From Bacillota bacterium (GTDB lineage Bacteria > Bacillota > Clostridia > Acetivibrionales > DSM-1351): DNA of 14,607 nucleotides. The number at the start of each line of letters is the position of its first letter. The first letter of the stretch is position 1. The notes under the pieces are model-generated. The model had not been told where the DNA came from and ran no database searches. It worked only from the letters and a program-made list of their open reading frames with translations. A program made the translations under genes and the position numbers. Below, one piece after another: positions 7,124 through 14,012 of this stretch. The stretch spans positions 1-14,607 of the forward strand of contig JAEZIB010000016.1 of the NCBI GenBank assembly GCA_023416275.1. The letters run 5' to 3'.

Positions 7124-7570
7124 ATGATTGTTGAAACAACACACTTTGGTAAGATAGAAATACAAGAAGAGAATATAATTATTTTTGAAGAGGGTATTCC
7201 AGGATTTGAAGATATTCACAATTACGGAATAATAAATAATGAAGACCCTGAATCTCCATTTTGTTGGATTCAAGCCATTGAAAAGCCAGAGCTTGCTTTT
7301 GCACTGGTAGATCCCTTTGCAATAAAAAAAGATTATGATTTCGAATTAAATGAAGAAAATGTTAGTGCCCTTGGCATAGAAGAACCTTCACATGTGGCAG
7401 TATATGCTATTGTTGTGGTGCCAGAGGATTTAAATAAGATTAGTATGAATCTGAAAGCTCCTATTATTGTGAATACTAATAATAAAAAGGCTGCACAGAT
7501 AATTCTAAATTCTGACAAATATACTGTGAGGCATTTCATTATAGATGAGCTTCATAGTCAGGAGGTGTAG
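7124..7570 (+). CDS. fliW: Flagellar assembly factor FliW
   Basis: A 148-residue beta-rich cytoplasmic protein. FliW binds either newly made flagellin or CsrA: when flagellin is exported, freed FliW sequesters CsrA and relieves repression of flagellin translation (established in B. subtilis). Family motifs visible are ETTHFGKIEI at the start, FEEGIPGFEDIHNYG, SPFCWIQAIEKPELAFALVDPF in the middle, and NLKAPIIVNTNNKKAAQIILNSDKYTVRHFI near the end. I chose ATG 7124 because GGAGG (7113-7117) lies 6 bases upstream and the family starts at this point. An in-frame GTG at 7097 has its own AGGAG (7081-7085) and would add 9 residues. The stop is 2 bases from csrA, whose ribosome binding site lies inside the end of fliW, so the pair is translationally linked. 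Confidence 0.93.
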   Translation: MIVETTHFGKIEIQEENIIIFEEGIPGFEDIHNYGIINNEDPESPFCWIQAIEKPELAFALVDPFAIKKDYDFELNEENVSALGIEEPSHVAVYAIVVVPEDLNKISMNLKAPIIVNTNNKKAAQIILNSDKYTVRHFIIDELHSQEV

Positions 7571-7572
7571 CT

Positions 7573-7794
7573 ATGTTAGTTCTTTCAAGAAAAAAGGATC
7601 AAGCTATTATGCTTGGCGATAATATTGAAATCACCATAATTGAAATTCAGGGCGACCAGGTAAGGATTGGCATAAATGCTCCTAAAAATGTGTCTATATA
7701 TCGGAAGGAGTTATTTATAGAAATTCAGGAAGAAAACAAGAAGGCAGCAAGCAGTGAAATGGTTAAATTCGACACCATATTTAAAAATAAGTAG
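7573..7794 (+). CDS. csrA: Carbon storage regulator CsrA (RNA-binding translational repressor)
   Basis: A 73-residue protein with the full CsrA/RsmA pattern: MLVLSRKKDQAIMLGDNIEI at the start, GDQVRIGINAPKNVSIYRKEL in the middle and a helical tail. The RNA-contact residues known from E. coli CsrA are present as L4, R6 and R44. N55, implicated in FliW binding in B. subtilis as I recall, is also present. It dimerises and binds GGA motifs in mRNA leaders, and its probable target is the flagellin mRNA immediately downstream. GGAGGTG (7561-7567) overlaps the fliW stop and lies 5 bases before ATG 7573. The tail after residue about 60 (SSEMVKFDTIFKNK) is slightly longer than in short CsrA proteins but not unusual for Firmicutes. 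Confidence 0.95.
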   Translation: MLVLSRKKDQAIMLGDNIEITIIEIQGDQVRIGINAPKNVSIYRKELFIEIQEENKKAASSEMVKFDTIFKNK

Positions 7795-7828
7795 TATTTA
7801 GGGCTTACAATTTTACAATAAATATTTG

Positions 7829-7860
7829 ATAAAAAACTATTTTAATAGTTTTTTATTTTT
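7829..7860 (+). terminator. Intrinsic terminator of the fliW-csrA unit
   Basis: ATAAAAAACTATT (7829-7841) and AATAGTTTTTTAT (7844-7856) form a perfect AT-rich inverted repeat with a very short loop, and more T residues follow through 7860. It lies 34 bases after the csrA stop and just upstream of the flagellin promoter. It should end the upstream transcript; the A-rich left arm could let it work in both directions. Confidence 0.75.
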
Positions 7861-7875
7861 TCCTCTAAATTCCTC

Positions 7876-7903
7876 TAAAGTTTTTTAAAATAAGTTACGA
7901 TAT
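7876..7903 (+). promoter_or_regulatory. Sigma-D (sigma-28) promoter of flagellin
   Basis: TAAA (7876-7879, continuing as TAAAGTTT), a 16-base spacer and TACGATAT (7896-7903) fit the sigma-D consensus; the CGATA core is exact. Transcription would start near 7910, giving a leader of roughly 110 bases. It sits directly after the csrA terminator, so flagellin is probably transcribed independently of fliW-csrA. Confidence 0.8.
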
Positions 7904-7910
7904 AATTATC

Positions 7911-8020
7911 AAGTAGGAAAGTACAGGTACTTTAGACCGGCCGGATATAGTAAATGTCATTCCTACATACCATTCGGGAAAGGAATCCCGAAAAATAAAA
8001 AATCAAGGAGGATTTATATT
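7911..8020 (+). promoter_or_regulatory. Structured flagellin mRNA leader with probable CsrA sites
   Basis: TTCGGGA (7973-7979) and TCCCGAA (7986-7992) form a perfect 7-bp stem whose 6-base loop AAGGAA displays GGA (7982-7984), the canonical CsrA target presentation. The ribosome binding site AAGGAGGA (8005-8012) holds two further GGA cores, 25-28 bases downstream, so one CsrA dimer could bridge loop and ribosome site and block translation. Upstream, GTAGGAA (7913-7919) pairs with TTCCTAC (7960-7966), enclosing the palindromes AAAGTACAGGTACTTT (7918-7933, overlapping the stem by two bases) and CCGGCCGG (7937-7944). The two-site arrangement matches the known hag leader logic of B. subtilis. Binding itself is inferred. 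Confidence 0.75.
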
Positions 8021-9223
8021 ATGAGAATTAATCACAACATAGCAAGTATGAACACTAACAGATCGTTAGGAGTTAACAGAGGTAACACTCAGAAGTCACT
8101 TGAAAAGTTATCATCAGGTCTTAGAATTAACAGAGCTGGAGATGATGCAGCAGGTTTGGCAATATCTGAAAAAATGAGAGGTCAGATCAGAGGCTTAAAC
8201 AAAGCTTCCAGTAACGCTCAGGATTCAATATCATTAGTACAGACTGCAGAAGGTGCATTAGCTGAAACTCACTCAATTCTACAAAGAATGAGAGAACTAG
8301 CTGTTCAGTCATCAAATGATACTAATACAGATGCTGATAGAAAAGAACTTCAAGCCGAAGTTAAGCAGTTGACATCTGAAATCGATAGAATCGGTAATAC
8401 TACTGAGTTCAATACAAAGAAATTGTTAGATGGTAGTGCAAAGGGTGTTAAAGAAGCAGTTGATGGAACACTAAACATCAATAACAATACTTCTAAGGTT
8501 GCAATTGATATGGCTGTAACAGGTTCAAATGCTGCTACATTATCTGCTATCAGAACAGATGGAGCTTATAATGGAGCTGTTACAATAGTAAGAGTTGCAG
8601 GTACTAGCACTGCTATTTCAGCTGGAGACTTTAAGATAATTGGTAAAGATGGCAAAACAATAACAGCTGTTTCAGTTACTGCTGGTGAGATTGCTTTTGC
8701 TGCAGCTTCTGCTAATGCTGTATTGACTACTGCTGCTGTTCTTTCTGCTGGTAACATTTCTGCTATGGCAGTTGGTGAAAGCATTACTCTTGTATTGGGT
8801 GAAGCTAAATCAGCTTCTGCTGAATTGGATGAATCAATCATGGCTCAGATAGGTGCAAACTCTGGTCAAACTATGTTTATATCAATTGATGATATGAGAT
8901 CAACAGCTATTGGTGTTGATACAATTGATATTTCAACTAAATGGGGAGCAGCTACTGCTATTGAAACAGTAAACAATGCTATCACTCAGGTTTCATCACA
9001 GAGATCATCACTTGGTGCTGTACAAAACAGACTTGAACACACTATCAACAACTTGGATACATCTTCTGAGAACTTACAGGCTTCTGAATCACGTATCCGT
9101 GACGTAGATATGGCTAAAGAAATGACTGAGTTTACAAAGAATAACATCTTGACTCAGGCAGCTCAGGCAATGCTTGCTCAGGCAAATCAACAGCCACAGA
9201 GTGTATTACAATTATTACAATAA
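8021..9223 (+). CDS. fliC: Flagellin (filament protein FliC/Hag)
   Basis: A 400-residue filament subunit, exported unfolded by the flagellar type III apparatus. The N-terminal D0/D1 region (about 1-140) runs MRINHNIASMNTNRSLG, LEKLSSGLRINRAGDDAAGLAISEKMRGQIRG, LVQTAEGALAETHSILQRMRELAVQSSNDT and TEFNTKKLLDG. The C-terminal D1/D0 region (about 313-400) includes SSLGAVQNRLEHTINNLDTSSENLQASESRIRDVDMAKEMTEF and ends QSVLQLLQ. The central 140-310 region is variable and rich in Ala, Thr, Ser and Val: the surface domain and likely glycan acceptor. AAGGAGGA (8005-8012) lies 8 bases before ATG 8021. Control is probably dual: sigma-D transcription plus CsrA/FliW translation. The nearby Maf and sugar genes suggest the protein is glycosylated. 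Confidence 0.96.
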   Translation: MRINHNIASMNTNRSLGVNRGNTQKSLEKLSSGLRINRAGDDAAGLAISEKMRGQIRGLNKASSNAQDSISLVQTAEGALAETHSILQRMRELAVQSSNDTNTDADRKELQAEVKQLTSEIDRIGNTTEFNTKKLLDGSAKGVKEAVDGTLNINNNTSKVAIDMAVTGSNAATLSAIRTDGAYNGAVTIVRVAGTSTAISAGDFKIIGKDGKTITAVSVTAGEIAFAAASANAVLTTAAVLSAGNISAMAVGESITLVLGEAKSASAELDESIMAQIGANSGQTMFISIDDMRSTAIGVDTIDISTKWGAATAIETVNNAITQVSSQRSSLGAVQNRLEHTINNLDTSSENLQASESRIRDVDMAKEMTEFTKNNILTQAAQAMLAQANQQPQSVLQLLQ

Positions 9224-9251
9224 TTATAATAATTAAGTGGTATAATAAAAC

Positions 9252-9283
9252 GAGGCACTGGCTTAAGCCGATGCCTCTTTTTA
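9252..9283 (+). terminator. Strong intrinsic terminator of flagellin
   Basis: GAGGCA (9252-9257) pairs with TGCCTC (9272-9277). The stem continues inward, after one mismatch and a G-T pair, into the palindrome GGCTTAAGCC (9260-9269). TTTTT (9278-9282) follows. It begins 29 bases after the flagellin stop. An ATG at 9271 in the 3' arm of this hairpin is in frame with the downstream maf gene but cannot be a credible start. Confidence 0.88.
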
Positions 9284-9315
9284 TTAGAAAAACTAATGAT
9301 AAGGCGGAGTGGTAT

Positions 9316-11109
9316 ATGGGAGACTTCAAACTAAAAAAACTTCACAATTTGGTGTGGGAAATAGAAGAATCAAAAAATATAGATACTCAAAATTCTAGAT
9401 ACCTATTTAACAGTCAAATTGATAAAGAAAAAGAAATTGAAATGATAATGGACAGGATTGATTTTAATTATCATAAGAATTTTATAGTATTTGGGATAAA
9501 AAATATCGATTTATTAGCTGAAATATATAAGCGTAAAACACCATTTAGTACAATGATAGTAATAGAAATTTGTGATAGTCCCAATGAAGACTTATATATA
9601 AGCTGTGATAAGGAAAAATTGGCTTTTTTATTTGATAGGAAAACTGTTAATTTGACAATAGGTACTCATACTGAGTTAGTAAAGCAGTTAGATGGAGTAC
9701 TTGGAGAGACCATTAAATTATACAATCTAAGAAATATAGAAATAATTTCAATGCCATATGTTAAGGCCGCATATCCAGTTGAGATAAGGAACATTACAAC
9801 TACTATTTTTGAAAGGTTGTATACCTTAATAACTAGCTTTGGAAATTCTGTAGAGGATATTTTAGTTGGAACGGATAACTATTTAAATAATTGGAAACAT
9901 GTATTTAGAGGGCTGGATTATTGCTGTTTTGAGGGGATGTATAAGAATAAGCCCGCAATTATAGTAGGAGCAGGGCCATCGTTAGATAACAACATTCAAC
10001 ACCTAAGGGAAGTAAAGGGTAAGGCTTTAATTTTATGTGTAGATGCTGCCTTAGACTCGCTTCTTGATAAAGGTATAGTACCCGATGTTGTAGCTTCAAT
10101 AGAAAGAACTACTGTAATAACTAAATTTTATAAAAGAGATATTATTCCCGATAGCATAGTCTATTTAGGACCTAACGTAATTCCTGGATGTGTATTGGAG
10201 AGATTTGAAAGAATTATTTTTACGGGAAGAAAGGGAGATGCAGTTGTTAGAGATCTAAATAACTATATAGGGTTTAATAATTTGGATATTGGAGGGAATG
10301 TTTCTAGTATTCTTATAGCTTTTGCACAGTTTTTAGGGTGTAATCCAATAATATTTGTTGGGCTTGATTTAGCATATACAAATGGAAGAACACATACAGC
10401 TCAAGTAGTTGATAACCTTGAAGAATCCATAAGTAATCTTTATAAAGATAAAGAAAGCATAGTATATGTCAAGGGGCAAAATGGAGAGTTGCTTGAGACT
10501 TTCGAGTTCTTTATGTATACAAAGAATTGGATTGAAATTCAAATTTCTAAAAATACAGGATTGAAATTTATTAATGCAACTGAGGGTGGAGCCAATATTG
10601 AAGGCGCAGAAAATAAAAAACTGAGTGAGGTTATATCTGAATATTGTGTAACAGAAGAATTGATACCTATTAATGATAACTATGATAATTTATTTAATGA
10701 ATACCATGTTAATAAAGCAGATATAACAAAAAAAGCCAAAGAGTATTTCGTTAGTATTGAAAAATACTTTAATAAAATTGCAAAAGAGGCAAAAAACAGT
10801 TATAACAAAATTTCAAAAATCACTGGATCGGGATTGGTTCCAATTATGGAAGAACAAAGATCATCTATGCAAGCGGAGCTGGACAAAAATTTTGCAGGTA
10901 GATTTCTACTTCAGTCAATAGTTATAAGTTTTAATCGGGATATTCATTCTTTTCCTATGTATTTAAATAAAGAAGATGAAAATAGGATGTTGCAAAGAAG
11001 TAAGCAGTATTACGATACTTTAAATAAAGTGAGCAAAAAGATTAATGAAAGCTTAAAAATATATAAGAGCATACTTGATAGCTATTTGATTAAATTTAAT
11101 AATGAATAG
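9316..11109 (+). CDS. Maf-type flagellin glycosyltransferase (MptE-like / DUF115)
   Basis: A cytoplasmic protein of about 597 residues in the motility associated factor family, which transfers CMP-activated nonulosonic acids (pseudaminic or legionaminic type) onto flagellin Ser/Thr. Visible motifs of the central MptE-like domain are PAIIVGAGPSLDNNI (GAGPSL at residues 218-223), the following LCVDAALDSLLDKGIVPDVVASIERT and IFVGLDLAYTNGRTH (about 347-360). Variable regions flank it; the C-terminal part is Lys-rich and helical. I place the start at ATG 9316, with GGAG at 9306-9309; the longer frame begins at an ATG inside the flagellin terminator and adds 15 residues with no ribosome site. No promoter fits between terminator and gene, so expression may rely on read-through. 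Acceptor and donor are inferred from context. Confidence 0.88.
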   Translation: MGDFKLKKLHNLVWEIEESKNIDTQNSRYLFNSQIDKEKEIEMIMDRIDFNYHKNFIVFGIKNIDLLAEIYKRKTPFSTMIVIEICDSPNEDLYISCDKEKLAFLFDRKTVNLTIGTHTELVKQLDGVLGETIKLYNLRNIEIISMPYVKAAYPVEIRNITTTIFERLYTLITSFGNSVEDILVGTDNYLNNWKHVFRGLDYCCFEGMYKNKPAIIVGAGPSLDNNIQHLREVKGKALILCVDAALDSLLDKGIVPDVVASIERTTVITKFYKRDIIPDSIVYLGPNVIPGCVLERFERIIFTGRKGDAVVRDLNNYIGFNNLDIGGNVSSILIAFAQFLGCNPIIFVGLDLAYTNGRTHTAQVVDNLEESISNLYKDKESIVYVKGQNGELLETFEFFMYTKNWIEIQISKNTGLKFINATEGGANIEGAENKKLSEVISEYCVTEELIPINDNYDNLFNEYHVNKADITKKAKEYFVSIEKYFNKIAKEAKNSYNKISKITGSGLVPIMEEQRSSMQAELDKNFAGRFLLQSIVISFNRDIHSFPMYLNKEDENRMLQRSKQYYDTLNKVSKKINESLKIYKSILDSYLIKFNNE

Positions 11110-11120
11110 GGTGCTGACTA

Positions 11121-11411
11121 ATGGATACAATAAATAGAATTGAAGAGTTTTTGGGAGATATATACTTTAAAATGCCAAACGAACTCAATAATGAGTATAT
11201 AGATATATGTGAACAGATTTCTTCTTTTTTTGAGAAAACTTTTTTGAACTATGATGATATCATGCAACAGGGAAGAGACATTATCCAATTTTTATTTGAT
11301 GTTATGAAAACAGGGGATTATATAAAAATGGCAGATGCGCTTAATTACGATATAAAACCAATTATAGAAGATGCTCTTCTATTTATAGAAAGAGAAAAGC
11401 TAAATAACTAA
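11121..11411 (+). CDS. Small acidic helical protein of unknown function in the glycosylation cluster
   Basis: A 96-residue protein I do not recognise. It is rich in Asp, Glu, Ile and aromatic residues, has no signal peptide or membrane segment, and looks entirely alpha-helical. Helix-like stretches are MDTINRIEEFLGDIYFKM, NEYIDICEQISSFFEKTFLNYDDIMQQG, DIIQFLFDVMK and DYIKMADALNYDIKPIIEDALLFIERE. It starts 11 bases after the maf stop, with AGGGTG (11108-11113) partly in the maf stop region as the ribosome site 7 bases before ATG 11121, so it is probably co-translated with maf. That tight linkage suggests a partner or adaptor of Maf or flagellin, but this is inference only. A coding role is supported by frame length, ribosome site and operon spacing. 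Confidence 0.7.
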   Translation: MDTINRIEEFLGDIYFKMPNELNNEYIDICEQISSFFEKTFLNYDDIMQQGRDIIQFLFDVMKTGDYIKMADALNYDIKPIIEDALLFIEREKLNN

Positions 11412-11471
11412 AAAGCTTATTGAATTTAGTAAATTTATATTATTTACAATATTTGAAAGGACACAATATGT

Positions 11472-12485
11472 ATGCTGGATAATTCAGTTGTTTTAGTTAC
11501 TGGGGGAACAGGTTCTTTTGGAAAGTGTTTTGTTGAAAACATATTTAAAGACTACTCTCCTAAAAAGGTAATAGTATATTCTAGGGATGAGTACAAGCAA
11601 TTTAAAATGAAGAATAAATTTGCTGAAATACTTACTCCAGAGCAGCAGGATAAGTTAAGATTTTTTATTGGTGATGTCAGAGACAAAGAGCGTTTGTATA
11701 GAGCTTTTAAAGGTGTAGACTATGTAGTACATGCAGCTGCTATGAAGCAGGTTCCTGCATGTGAATATAATCCATTCGAAGCAATAAAAACAAATATTCA
11801 TGGCGCGCAGAATGTAGTTGATGCTGCTTTAGATCGAGGTATAAAAAAGGTTGTTGCGCTATCAACTGACAAGGCGGTAAATCCAATAAATCTTTATGGA
11901 GGAACAAAGCTTGTTTCTGATAAATTATTTATTTCTGCAGGAGCATATTCAGGTGAAAATGGTACCGTTTTTTCAATAGTAAGATATGGTAATGTTGCAG
12001 GTAGCAGAGGATCTGTAATACCATTTTTTAGAAATATTTTAGAACAGGGATTAAAGGAATTGCCAATTACAGATATACGTATGACAAGGTTTTGGATAAC
12101 ATTAGAAGAAGGTGTTAGCCTTGTATTTAAAGCTTTAAAGGAATCCAAGGGTGGAGAAACTTATATTTCAAAAATACCATCATTTAAAATAACTGATTTA
12201 GCTATTGCAATGGAAAAAGATTGCAATATTAAAGAGATTGGGATACGTGAAGGGGAAAAACTTCATGAGGTTATGATAACAAAGGATGATTCCCGATCAA
12301 CTTATGAATACGATAAGCACTATATTATTTATCCACAGTTTGATTGGTGGAGTGCAAGCAGATGTTTCGCAGAAGGTGGAAAAAGTATCAATGAAGGTTT
12401 TGAATATAATTCTGGAGATAATAGTCAGTGGCTGGATGTTAAAGCAATTAAGGAGCGCTTGTCACTATTAAAAATAGAGTATTGA
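11472..12485 (+). CDS. pseB: UDP-N-acetylglucosamine 4,6-dehydratase (inverting), PseB/FlaA1 type
   Basis: A 337-residue short-chain dehydrogenase/reductase that catalyses the first step of pseudaminic acid synthesis, converting UDP-GlcNAc to the 4-keto-6-deoxy, C5-inverted sugar nucleotide. Residues 10-17 (TGGTGSFG) are the Rossmann NADP-binding motif. MKQVPACEYNPFEAIKTN (91-108) is the PseB signature. STDKAVNP gives D133 and K134, and LYGGTK gives Y142 and K146; these match the D132/K133/Y141 catalytic set of Helicobacter pylori FlaA1. RYGNVAGSRGSVIPFF (171-186) and the MTRFW segment are also typical. AAAGGA (11456-11461) lies 10 bases before ATG 11472; an ATG at 11468 is out of frame. Length is normal. 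The gene follows the 96-residue ORF after 60 bases without an evident promoter. Confidence 0.93.
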   Translation: MLDNSVVLVTGGTGSFGKCFVENIFKDYSPKKVIVYSRDEYKQFKMKNKFAEILTPEQQDKLRFFIGDVRDKERLYRAFKGVDYVVHAAAMKQVPACEYNPFEAIKTNIHGAQNVVDAALDRGIKKVVALSTDKAVNPINLYGGTKLVSDKLFISAGAYSGENGTVFSIVRYGNVAGSRGSVIPFFRNILEQGLKELPITDIRMTRFWITLEEGVSLVFKALKESKGGETYISKIPSFKITDLAIAMEKDCNIKEIGIREGEKLHEVMITKDDSRSTYEYDKHYIIYPQFDWWSASRCFAEGGKSINEGFEYNSGDNSQWLDVKAIKERLSLLKIEY

Positions 12486-12527
12486 TTTTGATAATTAGTT
12501 CGCTTATCAGAAATAGAGGTGTCAATC

Positions 12528-13055
12528 ATGAGTATTTTATGCGCTGATAAAATATATCTTAAAATTTTATGTGAAGAAGATGTTAGTGATGCTTATGTAT
12601 CATGGATGAATGACTACGAAATAGTAAAATATACTGAAAGTCGTTTTTTTCAACATACTGAGGAATCTATAAAACAGTTTGTTATTAATTCCACAAACAC
12701 AAATAACATTTTATTTGGTATATTCATAAATAATGAAAAAACTCATATTGGAAATATTAAGCTAGGTTCAATCAATTGGATACACAGATATGCCGATATA
12801 GGTATAATAATTGGCGACAAAAATTATTGGGGACAGGGAATTGCTACATCAGCAATAGGAATTGTTACTGATTACGCTTTTAACCATCTGAATTTACACA
12901 AGTTAGTAGCTGGAGCATATCAGTATAATCTAGGGTCTATAAATGCTTTTAAAAAGAATGGATTTGAAAGCGTTTATATAGATAAAGAAAAGTATTTTTT
13001 TGAAGGTAAATATATAGATTGTATCCATATGGAAAAAATTAATGACAGAAGGTAG
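12528..13055 (+). CDS. GNAT-family N-acetyltransferase, PseH-like candidate
   Basis: A 175-residue GNAT acetyltransferase of the RimJ/RimL-like type. The acetyl-CoA-binding motif is DKNYWGQGIATSAI (residues 97-110, QGIA as the R/QxxGxG/A core), followed by the helix IVTDYAFNHLNLHKLVAGAYQYNLGSINAFKKNGF (motif B region, about 112-146). After PseB, a GNAT enzyme is expected to N-acetylate the 4-amino sugar nucleotide, as PseH does. That substrate is inferred from context; the family alone does not fix it. I chose ATG 12528 because AGAGGTG (12515-12521) is 6 bases upstream; an earlier in-frame GTG at 12519 is part of that ribosome site. Its stop codon overlaps the region just before the aldo/keto reductase start, indicating tight coupling. 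Confidence 0.85.
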   Translation: MSILCADKIYLKILCEEDVSDAYVSWMNDYEIVKYTESRFFQHTEESIKQFVINSTNTNNILFGIFINNEKTHIGNIKLGSINWIHRYADIGIIIGDKNYWGQGIATSAIGIVTDYAFNHLNLHKLVAGAYQYNLGSINAFKKNGFESVYIDKEKYFFEGKYIDCIHMEKINDRR

Positions 13056-13062
13056 CCTTAAA

Positions 13063-13953
13063 ATGAAATTATGTTTAGGAACAGTTCAGTTTGGGTTAAA
13101 ATACGGGATAGCTGGTAACAATCAGCCAAATTTAGCAAGCTGTATTGAAATGCTTGATTATGCATATCAAAATGATATCTATTCTTTTGATACTGCATCT
13201 GCTTATGGAAGCGCAGAGGATGTTTTGGGAGAATTCATTAAGCAAAGAAGAATAAATCAAAACAATATTGATATAAATTCCAAAATATCTCCAGATGTTT
13301 TTAAGGAAACTAACAATAACTTGTACAGTAGTGCTAAAGAATGTGTTATTAGGAGCTTAAAAAAGCTCAATGTTGAATATTTAGATGGTTGCATGCTACA
13401 CAATGCAAGTGTTTTAGATAATGAAGAGGTTATAGAAGCTTTAAATAGACTAAAAAAAGAAGGGTATGTAAAAAAAATAGGTGCATCAGTATATACGCCT
13501 AAGGAAGCAAAAAAAACTTTTTCCCATCATGAGATGGAAATAATACAGATCCCATACAATATTTTTGATCAAAGACTGAATGAAGATGGTTTTTTTGATT
13601 CTCGAATAATAGAAAATAAGAAAATATATGCAAGAAGTGCATTTTTACAAGGTTTGTTGCTTATGGCTGTTAATGATATACCTTTATATTTATCTGAAGC
13701 CATTCCAAAAGTCAAAAGATTTGAGGAACTATGCAAATCTTATAATATAACACGTACACAGGCAGCTATAAGTTTTGTCAAAAATAATGATAAAATTGAT
13801 TATCTAGTTTTTGGAGTAGATAATTTAAAGCAATTAAAGGAATTTATTGAGATTTTCTCTAAGGATATAGATAAATCTGTACTAAAACAAATATCAGAGG
13901 AATTTACACAGGTTAGTGAAAACATTGTAATGCCTTTTTTATGGAATAAGTGA
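13063..13953 (+). CDS. Aldo/keto reductase in the nonulosonate/flagellin-sugar cluster
   Basis: A 296-residue (beta/alpha)8 NAD(P)H-dependent oxidoreductase. The N-terminus MKLCLGTVQFGLKYGI, then FDTASAYGSAEDVLG, provide the catalytic D43 and Y48; INSKIS gives K74 and CMLHNA gives H113, so the aldo/keto reductase tetrad is complete. The C-terminal NNDKIDYLVFGVDNLKQLKEF is the usual cofactor-side segment. I chose ATG 13063: the longer frame from ATG 13042 adds seven residues that overlap the GNAT gene, while AGAAGG (13047-13052) is 10 bases before 13063. Members near PseB-type genes are often annotated as sugar-pathway oxidoreductases; reduction of a keto-sugar or of the nonulosonate side group is plausible, but no substrate can be read from sequence. 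Confidence 0.87.
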   Translation: MKLCLGTVQFGLKYGIAGNNQPNLASCIEMLDYAYQNDIYSFDTASAYGSAEDVLGEFIKQRRINQNNIDINSKISPDVFKETNNNLYSSAKECVIRSLKKLNVEYLDGCMLHNASVLDNEEVIEALNRLKKEGYVKKIGASVYTPKEAKKTFSHHEMEIIQIPYNIFDQRLNEDGFFDSRIIENKKIYARSAFLQGLLLMAVNDIPLYLSEAIPKVKRFEELCKSYNITRTQAAISFVKNNDKIDYLVFGVDNLKQLKEFIEIFSKDIDKSVLKQISEEFTQVSENIVMPFLWNK

Positions 13954-13955
13954 AG

Positions 13956-13996
13956 ATTGAAATAAATGAATATTGAAATAAATGAATATTGAAATA
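13956..13996 (+). repeat. 16-bp tandem repeat, about 2.6 copies
   Basis: The unit ATTGAAATAAATGAAT occurs at 13956-13971 and identically at 13972-13987, then its first nine bases repeat at 13988-13996. It fills almost the whole gap between the aldo/keto reductase stop and the ribosome site GGGGTG (14001-14006) of the next gene. It is a simple slippage-type array; changes in copy number would alter gene spacing but not a reading frame. Confidence 0.9.
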
Positions 13997-14012
13997 TAGT
14001 GGGGTGAAAATA

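Noticed and set aside
7031..7273. Minus-strand 80-residue ORF overlapping the fliW start
   Set aside because: It is AT-rich shadow coding with Phe/Tyr/Asn bias and no ribosome site, overlapping a clear FliW gene.
8566..8841. 91-residue ORF on the minus strand inside flagellin
   Set aside because: It is antisense to the repetitive GCT/GCA-rich flagellin middle, is a shadow of Ala/Thr/Ser codons, and has no ribosome site or family motif.
12286..12471. 61-residue + strand ORF within pseB
   Set aside because: It is an out-of-frame shadow of the well-supported pseB coding sequence, without its own ribosome site.
13973..14000. TTGAAA-N16-TATAGT as a housekeeping promoter for the aminotransferase
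   Set aside because: The match arises within the tandem repeat, and its -10 directly abuts the GGGGTG ribosome site, so a transcript would start within or after that site.
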